64,000 nucleotides of DNA from Gimesia chilikensis (lineage in GTDB: Bacteria; Planctomycetota; Planctomycetia; Planctomycetales; Planctomycetaceae): contig NZ_CP036266.1 of the NCBI RefSeq assembly GCF_007744075.1, positions 2,961,748 to 3,025,747 of the forward strand, read 5' to 3'. This document shows positions 1 to 8,739 of the stretch, piece by piece. Both the position numbers and the translations under genes were made by a program. Under the pieces are notes generated by a model. That model did not search any database, had not been told where the DNA came from, and worked only from the letters and a program-made list of their open reading frames with translations. Positions within the stretch are counted from its first letter, which is position 1; each line of letters opens with the position of its first letter.

Positions 1-115
1 TTCCTGCTCTCAGCACAGCAAAGCAGGCACGAACCCGATAACTGTTATAACCCAACCACCAGAATCTGGTCTTCTGAACAGATTGGGAAGTTGAGTCGGA
101 GAACCGATTTGAAGC

Positions 116-1387
116 TTAAGCCTGCTCGAGCGCGATCAGCTCTTCGTAGGTTTCGCGGCGGCGAATGACCTGATAGTCGCTGCCATCCACCAGAATTTCT
201 GCACTACGGGGGCGGGCGTTGTAGTTGCTGCTCATCACAGAACCATACGCACCCGCGCTGAACATGCAGAGATAGTCGCCCCGTTCCATGGGAGGCAGAT
301 AGCGGTCCTTGGCGAAATAATCGCAGGACTCGCAAACCGGACCCACGACGTCTGCAGGCTCGCAGCCTGCGATTTCTCCTTCACAGTCAAAGGGCATGGG
401 GACCTTGGGTTTGACGGGCCAGACGCGATGATAGGAGTCATACATCGCGGGGCGGACGAGATCGGTCATGCCGCCATCCTGGATATAGAACAGCTTGCCC
501 CCTTCCCGCTTGGTGAAGACGATCTGGCTGACCAGGATACCTGAGTTTCCGGCGATGAAACGTCCGGGTTCCAGAGCCAGACGACAGCCGATCTCCTTGA
601 TTGTGGGAACGATTACGTCGGCATAAGTCTGTGCGGAAGGGCCTTCATCCGTTTTGTAGCTGATCCCAAAACCACCACCCAGATTCATCCAGTTGGTGTT
701 ATGGCCTTTATCCCGCAACTGCTGAATGACTTCTGCTCCCTTTTTGACCGCTTTCGCATACGGATCGGTCGAAAGGATTGGCGAACCGAGGTGCATATGG
801 ATGCCGGTCAGTTCGAGACGATCATCTTTGAGAACCTTATCCGCCAGTTCGGTGGCCCGTTCGATGTCCATTCCGAACTTGTTGCCCTTTTTACCGGTCG
901 TGGTTTTGTGGTGCGTTTTCGCATCGATATCCGGGTTGAGACGCAGTGCGACCCGACCGACGCAGCCCAGTTCTCCCGCGATGGCAGCGATCGCGTCCAG
1001 TTCGGCTTCACTTTCAACGTCGAACATCAGAATGTCGGCCTGGAGAGCCTGGCGGATTTCTTCGTCCGTCTTACCAACTCCCGCGAAGACCACACGTGTG
1101 GTGTCTGCACCAGCCTGTTTTACTCGGAACAGTTCTCCACCGGAAACGACGTCGAAACTACTGCCGGCGTCGTTCATGGTCTTGAGAATGCTCAGGTTGC
1201 CATTCGCTTTGACAGAGTAGCAGATGACCGGATCGACTTCGGCGAATGCGTCCTGAATCTCTTTCAACCGCCCCAGAAAAGCTGATTTGGAGTAGATCCA
1301 GAGCGGAGTTCCAAATTCTTCTGCCAGTTGGGCAACAGGGACATTTTCACAGAACAGTTCATCGTTTTGGTAATGAAAGGCGGTCAT
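116..1387 (-). CDS. lysA: Diaminopimelate decarboxylase
   Basis: This 423-residue protein fits LysA, the PLP-dependent enzyme that decarboxylates meso-diaminopimelate to L-lysine in the cytoplasm. The N-terminal barrel carries the PLP lysine in [13 protein letters not shown] (K60), followed by the HLGS and LGGGFG loops and the EPGRF phosphate-binding segment. The C-terminal domain has the CESCD active-site motif near residue 350. The length is usual for the family. It starts at ATG preceded by GTGAAAG. It lies 88 bp downstream of asd on the same strand, so the two probably form a lysine/diaminopimelate unit. No terminator was seen in the 115 bp between its stop and the window edge. Confidence 0.96.
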   Translation of the reverse strand: MTAFHYQNDELFCENVPVAQLAEEFGTPLWIYSKSAFLGRLKEIQDAFAEVDPVICYSVKANGNLSILKTMNDAGSSFDVVSGGELFRVKQAGADTTRVVFAGVGKTDEEIRQALQADILMFDVESEAELDAIAAIAGELGCVGRVALRLNPDIDAKTHHKTTTGKKGNKFGMDIERATELADKVLKDDRLELTGIHMHLGSPILSTDPYAKAVKKGAEVIQQLRDKGHNTNWMNLGGGFGISYKTDEGPSAQTYADVIVPTIKEIGCRLALEPGRFIAGNSGILVSQIVFTKREGGKLFYIQDGGMTDLVRPAMYDSYHRVWPVKPKVPMPFDCEGEIAGCEPADVVGPVCESCDYFAKDRYLPPMERGDYLCMFSAGAYGSVMSSNYNARPRSAEILVDGSDYQVIRRRETYEELIALEQA

Positions 1388-1475
1388 TGCGTAACTTTCA
1401 CGAGGCTAAAATCATCGTTAACAGAAAGAAAATCAACGCGCGAAGCAGCGAAGACGAAACAGGTGTGGGGCCTGC

Positions 1476-2489
1476 TTAGGTGCAGGCTTTGTGTTTCGCC
1501 AGCAGTTCTGCGATTTGAACCGCATTGGTGGCGGCCCCTTTACGCAGGTTATCGCTGACGCACCAGAATGAAAGCCCGTTCGGATTCGAAATATCGCGGC
1601 GGATCCGTCCGATAAAGACTTCATCGCTGCCATCACAATTCGAGGGGAGCGGGTATTCCAGTTTCTGCAGGTCGTCCACTACGGTGATTCCGGGGAATTC
1701 AGAGAACAGCTTGCGGGCTTCTTCTGGTGAAATCGGGCGTTCGGTTTCGACCGTAATGGTTTCGCTGTGACAGTTAGCAACGGGAATCCGGACGCAGGTT
1801 GGATTGACCTGGATGGATTCATCACCAAGGATTTTACGGGTTTCGTACACCATCTTCATTTCTTCGCTGGTGTAGCCGTCTTCCTTTTCGCTACCGATCT
1901 GAGGGATCGCATTGAAGGCGATCGGATGAGGAAAGACCTGATATTCATAGTCTTTTTCATCCAGATAGGCGCGTGAACCTTCCAGCAGATCACTGGTGCC
2001 GGCAACCCCTGCTCCACTGGTTGCCTGGTACGTGCTCACGATTACCCGTTTCACAGGAGAAGCATCGTGCAGCGGCTTCAGGGCCATGACCATCTGGGTG
2101 GTCGAACAGTTGGGGCTGGCGATAATGCCTTTTGCTTCCAGGGCGGCTTCGGGATTGATTTCCGGAACGACAAGCGCCACTTCCGGCTTCATCCGCCAGT
2201 AACCCGATTCATCGATGACGATCGCGCCGGCTTCGACTGCAGCGGGCAGAAATTCGGCGGCAACATCATCCGGGGTAGACGCGATGACCAGTTCGACTCC
2301 CTCAAAAGAATCTTTGGTCAGTTCTTCCAGAGTGTATGTTTTTCCCTGAAATTCCAGTGTTTTGCCTGCGGAGCGGGCCGAAGCCAGAAATCGAAATTGT
2401 TTCGCCTGGAAGTTCCGGTCTTCCAGCAGTTTCCGCATGATGTGCCCGACGGCACCGGTGGCACCAATGATGGCGACAGTATCAAACAC
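1476..2489 (-). CDS. asd: Aspartate-semialdehyde dehydrogenase
   Basis: The 337-residue product matches NADP-dependent aspartate-semialdehyde dehydrogenase, which reduces aspartyl phosphate to the semialdehyde at the branch to lysine/diaminopimelate, threonine and methionine. It opens with a Rossmann motif (GATGAVGHIM, about residues 9-18). The catalytic cysteine is in SPNCSTTQMV near residue 130, and the conserved RIPV...CHSE segment carries the acid/base histidine. The start is GTG at 2489, supported by GGAG seven bases upstream. It is followed by lysA on the same strand, which fits a shared pathway role. Confidence 0.96.
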   Translation of the reverse strand: MFDTVAIIGATGAVGHIMRKLLEDRNFQAKQFRFLASARSAGKTLEFQGKTYTLEELTKDSFEGVELVIASTPDDVAAEFLPAAVEAGAIVIDESGYWRMKPEVALVVPEINPEAALEAKGIIASPNCSTTQMVMALKPLHDASPVKRVIVSTYQATSGAGVAGTSDLLEGSRAYLDEKDYEYQVFPHPIAFNAIPQIGSEKEDGYTSEEMKMVYETRKILGDESIQVNPTCVRIPVANCHSETITVETERPISPEEARKLFSEFPGITVVDDLQKLEYPLPSNCDGSDEVFIGRIRRDISNPNGLSFWCVSDNLRKGAATNAVQIAELLAKHKACT

Positions 2490-3068
2490 TTTAATCTCCA
2501 GAGAATAAAAAAGGTTAAAAGTCTTTTTGCTGATTCACTTTAAGTCAATACTCAGCAGGAATCGTACGATAAAAGTAATTTCAGCTTGCGTACGTTATAC
2601 CATGACTCCCTCAGCTGTGACAGGCAGCAGGTTGCATGGGTTCATCGATCGTAAACCTGGTCGAAGCCCGCAACGAGGAATCTGTTTCGGATGGACCATT
2701 ATAGAGACTGAAGGGGCATTCGTCCAACGGCTGGCTGAGTACAGATATCAGAGAGACGGTTTCTGAAGAAAGTTAATGCGGAATCGAATTGGATTCTCAG
2801 TTCTCTTATTGGAGAAAAGCAGCTTTTTAGGAGCAAAATATAAATTTGGGGAAGCGATGCTACTAGGGGCAAAACAGTGCTGATATACTCCACTGCTGTT
2901 AAAACCCTCATTTTGAGCGCATCTTGACAATGGCACCAGAGTCATCATCTCTCCTTTGTGAGGTGGTTTCGAGGATCTCAGGATGTGACTTTCAGCAGGG
3001 AACAGTCAGAGCAGGACTGGATCCCTGATTATTTTTAGACGTTGAATAACAAGCAGGTATTGAGAACG
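2490..3068. other. Gene-free stretch between asd and purD
   Basis: This 579-bp region separates the divergent asd and purD genes and must hold both promoters. Short open frames here (for example 2699-2911 and 2748-2948 on the minus strand) have no recognisable domain. I see no convincing riboswitch, tRNA or long inverted repeat. Confidence 0.5.
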
Positions 3069-4340
3069 ATGAAAGTGTTAGTGGTTGGTCAGGGTGGTCG
3101 GGAACATGCTCTGGTCTGGAAACTGGCTCAGTCCGAATCCGTCTCCCAGGTCTTTTGTGCTCCAGGTAATGCAGGCACCTGTCTGGATGGAACGAATGTG
3201 GATATCAGTGTTTCAGATATCCCCCGCATGGTCGCCTTTGCGAAGGAAGAAGCCATCGGCCTGGCGATTATCGGCCCCGAAGTTCCACTGGTCGCAGGTC
3301 TGGCAGATGCCCTGCGGAAGGAAGGCATTCCAGTCTTCGGTCCCTCTAAAGCGGCTGCGGAGCTGGAAGGCAGTAAATCGTTCGCCAAGCAGATGATGTG
3401 GAAGGCGAATGTTCCCACAGCGAAATCAGAAACATTCAATAACTTTGAGGCGGCCGAGGCCTTTGTTGAAGACCGCGAAGAACAGCCGCTGGTGATTAAG
3501 GCAGACGGTCTGGCTGCAGGCAAAGGTGTGCTGATCTGTGACACAAAACAGGAAGCACTGGATGCCATCAGGTCGCTGATGAAAATCAGAGAGTTCGGCG
3601 ATGCAGGCAAAACCGTCATCATCGAAGAGAAACTGATCGGCCAGGAAGTCAGTATTCTGGCAATCGTCAGCGGTTCGACGATTATCCCTCTCGAAACCTC
3701 TCAGGATCACAAAGCAGCCTACGATGGAGACAAAGGTCCCAATACCGGTGGCATGGGAGCTTATAGCCCTGCCCCACTGGTTACCGAATCATTGATGAGC
3801 GAGATCATCGAAAAGATTCTGGTGCCGATGGTCAACGTCATGAAAATTGAAGATCGTCCCTTTAACGGGATTCTCTACGCCGGTCTGATGATCACCAACC
3901 AGGGACCAAAGGTGCTGGAATTCAATGTGCGATTTGGTGATCCCGAAGCACAACCGGTGCTGATGCGGCTCAAGACCGATCTCGGAGAACTCCTGCTCGC
4001 AGCCGCGGAAGAGCGTCTGGACGATATCGAGCCACTGGAGTGGGACGAACGTCCAACCGTTTGTGTGGTGATGGCCGCTGAAGGTTATCCCGGCGATTAT
4101 GAAAAAGGGAAGGTCATTCGCGGACTGGATGAAGCGGCAGCACTGGCGGACACGAAAGTCTTCCATGCAGGGACAACCATGAAAGATGAGCAGGTTGTCA
4201 CCGATGGCGGGCGTGTGCTGGGAGTCACCGCAGTTGGTGATTCGATCAGCGATGCCAAGTTGAAAGCCTACCAGGCTGTGAAGTGCATCCGCTGGGATGG
4301 TGCCTGGTGCCGCAAGGATATTTCCGACAAGGCTCGCTGA
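3069..4340 (+). CDS. purD: Phosphoribosylamine-glycine ligase
   Basis: PurD (GAR synthetase) catalyses the second step of purine synthesis, joining glycine to phosphoribosylamine with ATP. From ATG 3069 the protein has 423 residues and begins MKVLVVGQGGREHAL, the family's N-terminal signature. An ATP-grasp core follows (KADGLAAGKGV near 150), then the PurD signature RFGDPEAQ near 290. An in-frame TTG at 3042 would add nine residues that do not fit the family, so ATG 3069 is preferred although its ribosome-binding site is weak. comB starts 45 bp downstream and glyS follows, so the three may be co-transcribed. Confidence 0.96.
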   Translation: MKVLVVGQGGREHALVWKLAQSESVSQVFCAPGNAGTCLDGTNVDISVSDIPRMVAFAKEEAIGLAIIGPEVPLVAGLADALRKEGIPVFGPSKAAAELEGSKSFAKQMMWKANVPTAKSETFNNFEAAEAFVEDREEQPLVIKADGLAAGKGVLICDTKQEALDAIRSLMKIREFGDAGKTVIIEEKLIGQEVSILAIVSGSTIIPLETSQDHKAAYDGDKGPNTGGMGAYSPAPLVTESLMSEIIEKILVPMVNVMKIEDRPFNGILYAGLMITNQGPKVLEFNVRFGDPEAQPVLMRLKTDLGELLLAAAEERLDDIEPLEWDERPTVCVVMAAEGYPGDYEKGKVIRGLDEAAALADTKVFHAGTTMKDEQVVTDGGRVLGVTAVGDSISDAKLKAYQAVKCIRWDGAWCRKDISDKAR

Positions 4341-4385
4341 GTCCTGTTGTTCATCTGAAGGAAAGCGCGACCGACAGTACGAGCC

Positions 4386-5141
4386 ATGCCTGCTGAGATA
4401 CGAACCTGCTTTTTACCTGTCTTGTCACAACCTGAAGAGTTTTCAGGGAGTGTCGCTGTGATTCTGGATATTCTGCGTGCTTCGTCCACGATAACCTACG
4501 CGCTGAATTCCGGAGCCGAGGCGGTCATTCCGTGTCAGGAAATCGACGAAGCCCGCGAATTGGCAGCGCAACTCCGGTCTGCAGGCGAGCAGGTTCTGCT
4601 CGGAGGCGAACGCAAAGGGATTCAGATTGAAGGCTTCGATCTGGATAATTCCCCTGCCCGCTATCCTGCTGACGTAGTACAGGACAGGAAGATTGTCTTC
4701 ACCACCAGTAACGGCACACGGGCGCTGAAACGAGCCATCCAGGCACGACGAATCCTGGTCGGGGCGTTTCTTAATCTGGACGCATTGCTGAAAATTCTCA
4801 AAGCGAGTGACGGGCTGATCTATCTGGTCTGTGCCGGAACGGATGGGGTCGTCACGGGAGAAGATTGTCTCTGCGCCGGTGCGATTGCATCCGAACTGGT
4901 CGAGCAGTGCGAGCAGGATCTGGTATTGGACGATTCCACACGGATCGTGATCGACCATTACCGGACACAGATCCAGCAGCCAGATGGCCTGTTACAGGGA
5001 GTCCGCGCCAGCCTGGGAGGCCGCAACCTGATTCGGCGTGGCTTTGAAGAGGATATTCAACTATGTTGCCAGCGTGGACTGATTTCACAAGTCCCTGAAT
5101 TTGATCACCAGACCGGCCTGATTACGTTTTCAGCCGGCTGA
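4386..5141 (+). CDS. comB: 2-phosphosulfolactate phosphatase family protein (ComB)
   Basis: This 251-residue protein belongs to the ComB family, Mg-dependent phosphatases that convert 2-phosphosulfolactate to sulfolactate in the archaeal coenzyme M pathway. Family hallmarks are VILDILRASSTI (D28, R31), LLGGERKG...GFDLDNSP (about 73-94) and the FTTSNGTRAL loop near 110. ComB homologues are found in many bacteria that do not make coenzyme M, where the substrate is uncertain. No comA or comC is visible nearby. It lies 45 bp behind purD and 81 bp ahead of the glycyl-tRNA synthetase gene. Family assignment is strong; the physiological reaction is inferred. Confidence 0.88.
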   Translation: MPAEIRTCFLPVLSQPEEFSGSVAVILDILRASSTITYALNSGAEAVIPCQEIDEARELAAQLRSAGEQVLLGGERKGIQIEGFDLDNSPARYPADVVQDRKIVFTTSNGTRALKRAIQARRILVGAFLNLDALLKILKASDGLIYLVCAGTDGVVTGEDCLCAGAIASELVEQCEQDLVLDDSTRIVIDHYRTQIQQPDGLLQGVRASLGGRNLIRRGFEEDIQLCCQRGLISQVPEFDHQTGLITFSAG

Positions 5142-5222
5142 ACTAATACGATTTTCAAGTCGATTTCTGTTTAATCCGAAGTTGAGTATGTCTGTATAAG
5201 ACAGCATGGAAAGACCAAATCA

Positions 5223-6890
5223 ATGAAAAAAGAGATGGAAAAGATTGTAGCGTTGTGTAAACGACGCGGGTTTGTTTTTCAGTCTTCTGAGATCTATGGC
5301 GGATTGCAGGGATTCTGGGATTACGGCCCATTAGGAGTCGAACTCAAGCGGAATGTCCGTGAAGCCTGGTGGTCCGATATGATCACGACGCACAACGAAC
5401 TCATCGCGCCCGAAGGTGCCCCCAAACCATTCGGAATGACCGGGGTCGAAACTACAATTATCATGCATCCCAGCGTCTGGAAAAGTTCGGGGCACTTCGA
5501 TCTGTTCCACGACTTCATGGTGGACTCCAAAGAGTCCAAGGCCCGCTTCCGCGTAGACCATGTCTCGGTTGCCGTCGCATATGCTTCCGATCAGAAACCG
5601 GTTGCCTGTGAAACTTATATGGCGGACATCGGTGAGGAAGGTCTCTCCAAGACCAAACGCAAGCGGCTGGAAAAAGCAATTGCTGAATACGAGAAAGACA
5701 ATAATCTTTCCAACAGCGAAGAGCCGCAGATTTCGGTTTGTAACCTGATGGAATACGCGAAAATGCTGGCAGACGCTGGCATTCCCGCGACCGGAAAACT
5801 GGAAGCCCGCTGTCCGGATACCGGAGGCGAACTGACTGAGCCCCGTGAGTTCAACCTGATGTTCAAAACAATCATCGGTGCTCTCTCGGGCGAGGAAGGA
5901 ACCGCCTTTCTCCGTCCGGAAACCGCACAGGGGATGTTCGTGAACTTCAAGAACGTCGTCGACAGTGGTCGCGTGAAGGTGCCGTTCGGGATCGCCCAGA
6001 TCGGAAAGAGTTTCCGTAACGAAATCACGCCGCGGAACTACACCTTCCGTTCGCGCGAATTCGAACAGATGGAAATGGAGTTCTTCTGTCATCCGGATGA
6101 ATCTTTCGAATGGTATCAGTACTGGCGTGACCGCAGATACAACTGGTACATTCAGCACGGGATTAACCCTGAAAATCTGATTCTCCGCGACCATACCCCG
6201 GAAGAGTTGGCGCACTACTCCGTCGGGACGGCGGATGTCGAGTACGCCTTCCCCTTCATGGAAGAAAACGAATATGGAGAACTGGAAGGGATTGCCCACC
6301 GTGGTGATTTCGACCTGCGTTCCCACATGGAAGGAAAACTGGTACGAGAAGGCGATCAGCTGGTGGTTGAAAAGAACGAGCATGGTCAGCCTAAGTACAA
6401 AGGGAGTGGAAAAGATCTGACCTACTTCGACGATCAGACGCGCGAACGGTTCATTCCCCATGTGATTGAACCGGCTGCTGGGGCCGACCGGGCCACTCTG
6501 GCGTTCCTGTGTGAAGCGTACTATGAAGACGAACAACCCGATGATAAGGGGGAGATGCAGTCTCGTACCGTCATGCAGTTCCATCCCAAACTGGCACCTG
6601 TGAAAGCAGCCGTATTCCCGCTGATCAAAAAGGCGGGCATGCCGGAAGTTGCTGCCGACATTTACGGGAAGTTGAAAAAGGCCGGGATCCAGGCCGTCTA
6701 CGATCAACAGGGAGCAATCGGGCGTCGTTATCGGCGTCAGGACGAGATCGGAACACCTTTCTGCTTGACAGTGGATGGGGATACCGAACAGGATAACTGT
6801 GTGACCATGCGTGATCGTGATTCGCTGAAACAGGAGCGAATTCCCATCGATGATATCGTGGCGGAAGTTCAACGGCGCATTCACGGCTAA
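5223..6890 (+). CDS. glyQS: Glycine-tRNA ligase, single-chain (alpha2) type
   Basis: This class II aminoacyl-tRNA synthetase charges tRNA-Gly. At 555 residues it is the homodimeric eukaryote/archaeal/Gram-positive type rather than the split GlyQ/GlyS tetramer. The motif 1 region reads FWDYGPLGVELKRNV. The catalytic core has FLRPETAQGMFVNFKNV and FGIAQIGKSFRNEITPRN, with motif 3 in HVIEPAAGADR. A C-terminal anticodon-binding domain begins near LAPVKAAVFPL. An insertion around residues 140-180 contains a charged helix. No T-box leader is apparent in the 81-bp upstream gap. A tRNA-Gly(CCC) gene lies 1.6 kb downstream. Confidence 0.96.
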   Translation: MKKEMEKIVALCKRRGFVFQSSEIYGGLQGFWDYGPLGVELKRNVREAWWSDMITTHNELIAPEGAPKPFGMTGVETTIIMHPSVWKSSGHFDLFHDFMVDSKESKARFRVDHVSVAVAYASDQKPVACETYMADIGEEGLSKTKRKRLEKAIAEYEKDNNLSNSEEPQISVCNLMEYAKMLADAGIPATGKLEARCPDTGGELTEPREFNLMFKTIIGALSGEEGTAFLRPETAQGMFVNFKNVVDSGRVKVPFGIAQIGKSFRNEITPRNYTFRSREFEQMEMEFFCHPDESFEWYQYWRDRRYNWYIQHGINPENLILRDHTPEELAHYSVGTADVEYAFPFMEENEYGELEGIAHRGDFDLRSHMEGKLVREGDQLVVEKNEHGQPKYKGSGKDLTYFDDQTRERFIPHVIEPAAGADRATLAFLCEAYYEDEQPDDKGEMQSRTVMQFHPKLAPVKAAVFPLIKKAGMPEVAADIYGKLKKAGIQAVYDQQGAIGRRYRRQDEIGTPFCLTVDGDTEQDNCVTMRDRDSLKQERIPIDDIVAEVQRRIHG

Positions 6891-6944
6891 GAGCCAGCCC
6901 CGTTTCAACTGCATCCAGACATCAGTATATATGAGGAGCCTGAC

Positions 6945-8483
6945 ATGGCAGACAAGAAGATAGACCGCCGCAATTTTGGAAAATATCTGGCCGGTGGAAC
7001 TGCCGCCTTTCTGACGGGGGCAGCAAGTGCGGCTGACAAACAACCCCTGGTTGATGGCGTGACGCGTCCCTCGAATACGCTGATTCTGGATGGAGGCGGG
7101 CAATCGGTCTGGAACTCCACCGCGCAACATGTTCGTACCCGCGGTTGGGTTTCCCCTGACGGGAAGATCTTTCACGAAGCCGCCCGGAATATTCCCATCC
7201 AGGAAGAAGACGATGTGATTGTCTGTGGTGGTGGCCCGGCCGGTTTTGCCGCAGCCCTGGCAGCAGCACGCAGCGGAGCCAAAACCCGTCTGCTGGAAGT
7301 GAATGGCTGTGTGGGAGGTGTCTGGACTGCTGGTGCGTTGACGCTAATTATCGATGCTCAGAAGAAGCCGGGCATTATGCATGAGATTCTGGAAAAACTC
7401 GAAGAACGCGATGCCAGTAACGTCTTAAATAACGGGTCGGTCGCCTACGACACCGAAAAAACCAAGCTCCTGCTTGAAGACATGCTGCTGGAAGCGGGAG
7501 TCAAGATTCAGCTGCATACCCGCGTGGTCGGGGCTGTGACAGACATCAACAATCGTCTGTCGGTAATTGTCACTGAATCGAAGTCGGGTCGACAGGCCTG
7601 GCGGGCGAAGTCATTCATTGACTGTACCGGTGACGGCGACATGGCGGCACAGGCCGGTTGTGGTTATGAGTTCGGGCAGCCCGGTACCGGGCTCACCCAG
7701 CCGATGAGTCTGATGGTATTGCTGACCGGCGTAACGACAGATGGGATCGCCCAGTTCGTTCGTGGCGATGCAGAGCCCCGCAAATTGGGGAATCCCAAAA
7801 AGAACCTGCTGGCAGAATTTCAGCGGGCCGGCGTGGATCCCTCTTATGGTGGACCGACAATCTTCCGGGTGCGGGACGGCCTGTTTGCGATGATGGCCAA
7901 CCACGAATATGGAACACTTTCGATCGATGCTGCTCACGTTACCGACGCAACCCTGCAGGCGCGTCGAGAAGTACACAAGCTGGTCAACAGCCTCAAGAAA
8001 CTGGGGGATCCCTGGACCAATCTCGAAATTATCGCGACCGCAGAACAGATCGGAACGCGTGAAGGACGTCGTATTCTGGGGCGTTATTACGTTTCGAGTG
8101 AGGATCTGAAAAACGGTGCCCGCTTTGATGACGCAATCTGTCATGTCCGATTTGGAATCGATGTGCATTCCACCAACCCAGGTAAAACCAAGGCGATTGA
8201 AAAGAAACCATTCAAATCAAAACCTTATGACATTCCGTTACGGGCTCTGATCGCCCGGGATGTCAACGGCCTGATGATGGCTGGACGCTGTATCAGCGGT
8301 GACTTTATCGCGCACAGCAGTTACCGGGTCACCGGGAATGCGGTCGCGATGGGGGAAGCAGCCGGAGTCGCATCAGCTGTGGCGGCGACTTCAGACAAAA
8401 TGCCTCACGAAGTCCCCTTCTCTGCCGTTTCCAAACAGCTGGCACAGATCCGCGGGGAAGATCAGCGGCAGGTAAAAAGCTAG
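6945..8483 (+). CDS. FAD-dependent oxidoreductase with Tat-like signal
   Basis: The 512-residue protein fits the FAD_oxidored family common in planctomycetes. The N-terminus has a twin-arginine pair followed by a hydrophobic stretch (DRRNFGKYLAGGTAAFL, residues 8-24) and an ASA-type cleavage site, so export by Tat is likely. A dinucleotide-binding motif VIVCGGGPAGFAAA sits at about 91-104. The C-terminal FAD contact is around GLMMAGRCISGDFIAHSSYR. The substrate is unknown; in this family it is often linked to extracytoplasmic carbohydrate breakdown, which is inference here. It starts 54 bp after glyQS and ends in a hairpin that overlaps its stop codon. Confidence 0.85.
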   Translation: MADKKIDRRNFGKYLAGGTAAFLTGAASAADKQPLVDGVTRPSNTLILDGGGQSVWNSTAQHVRTRGWVSPDGKIFHEAARNIPIQEEDDVIVCGGGPAGFAAALAAARSGAKTRLLEVNGCVGGVWTAGALTLIIDAQKKPGIMHEILEKLEERDASNVLNNGSVAYDTEKTKLLLEDMLLEAGVKIQLHTRVVGAVTDINNRLSVIVTESKSGRQAWRAKSFIDCTGDGDMAAQAGCGYEFGQPGTGLTQPMSLMVLLTGVTTDGIAQFVRGDAEPRKLGNPKKNLLAEFQRAGVDPSYGGPTIFRVRDGLFAMMANHEYGTLSIDAAHVTDATLQARREVHKLVNSLKKLGDPWTNLEIIATAEQIGTREGRRILGRYYVSSEDLKNGARFDDAICHVRFGIDVHSTNPGKTKAIEKKPFKSKPYDIPLRALIARDVNGLMMAGRCISGDFIAHSSYRVTGNAVAMGEAAGVASAVAATSDKMPHEVPFSAVSKQLAQIRGEDQRQVKS

Positions 8484-8502
8484 AAGTTAGTCGAGCTTTT
8501 TT
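8474..8502 (+). terminator. Candidate Rho-independent terminator after the FAD oxidoreductase gene
   Basis: An 8-bp stem (AAAAAGCT at 8474-8481, AGCTTTTT at 8494-8501) encloses 12 bases and ends in a T run. The left arm overlaps the end of the coding sequence. The stem is AT-rich, so strength is uncertain. Confidence 0.5.
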
Positions 8503-8529
8503 AGACCACCTGAGTCTGTTGGAGAAAAA

Positions 8530-8600
8530 AGCGGCTGAAGGGAATCGAACCCTCGTCACCAGCTTGGGAAGCTGGGGTAATACCATTATACGACAGCCGC
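8530..8600 (-). tRNA. tRNA-Gly (anticodon CCC)
   Basis: Read on the minus strand, the sequence folds as a cloverleaf with acceptor arms GCGGCTG/CAGCCGC. The anticodon stem is CCAGC/GCTGG and the loop TTCCCAA gives anticodon CCC. The T arm has the GGTTCGATTCC consensus. The discriminator base is U, and CCA is not encoded. It is 71 nt long, normal for tRNA-Gly. Confidence 0.95.
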
Positions 8601-8739
8601 GAATTCAAGATTATGACAGACTAAACGGGAGTGAGGTTCGGGTCAAGCATCCCGATGATTGAGGCTCCGGTATTCCTGAATTTCCCGGCCACAGGTTCCG
8701 AAAACAGGGCTTTTGACGGCGGCCTGCATTCAGCCTCAG

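Noticed and set aside
5142..5222. Possible T-box leader before glyQS
   Set aside because: The gap is only 81 bp and no T-box sequence or antiterminator stem is visible. The same holds for the ileS upstream region.
5331..7175. A 614-codon open frame on the minus strand
   Set aside because: It is antisense to glyQS and the FAD oxidoreductase start, and its product is compositionally odd (many His/Arg/Phe) with no domain. It is a shadow of the real coding frame.
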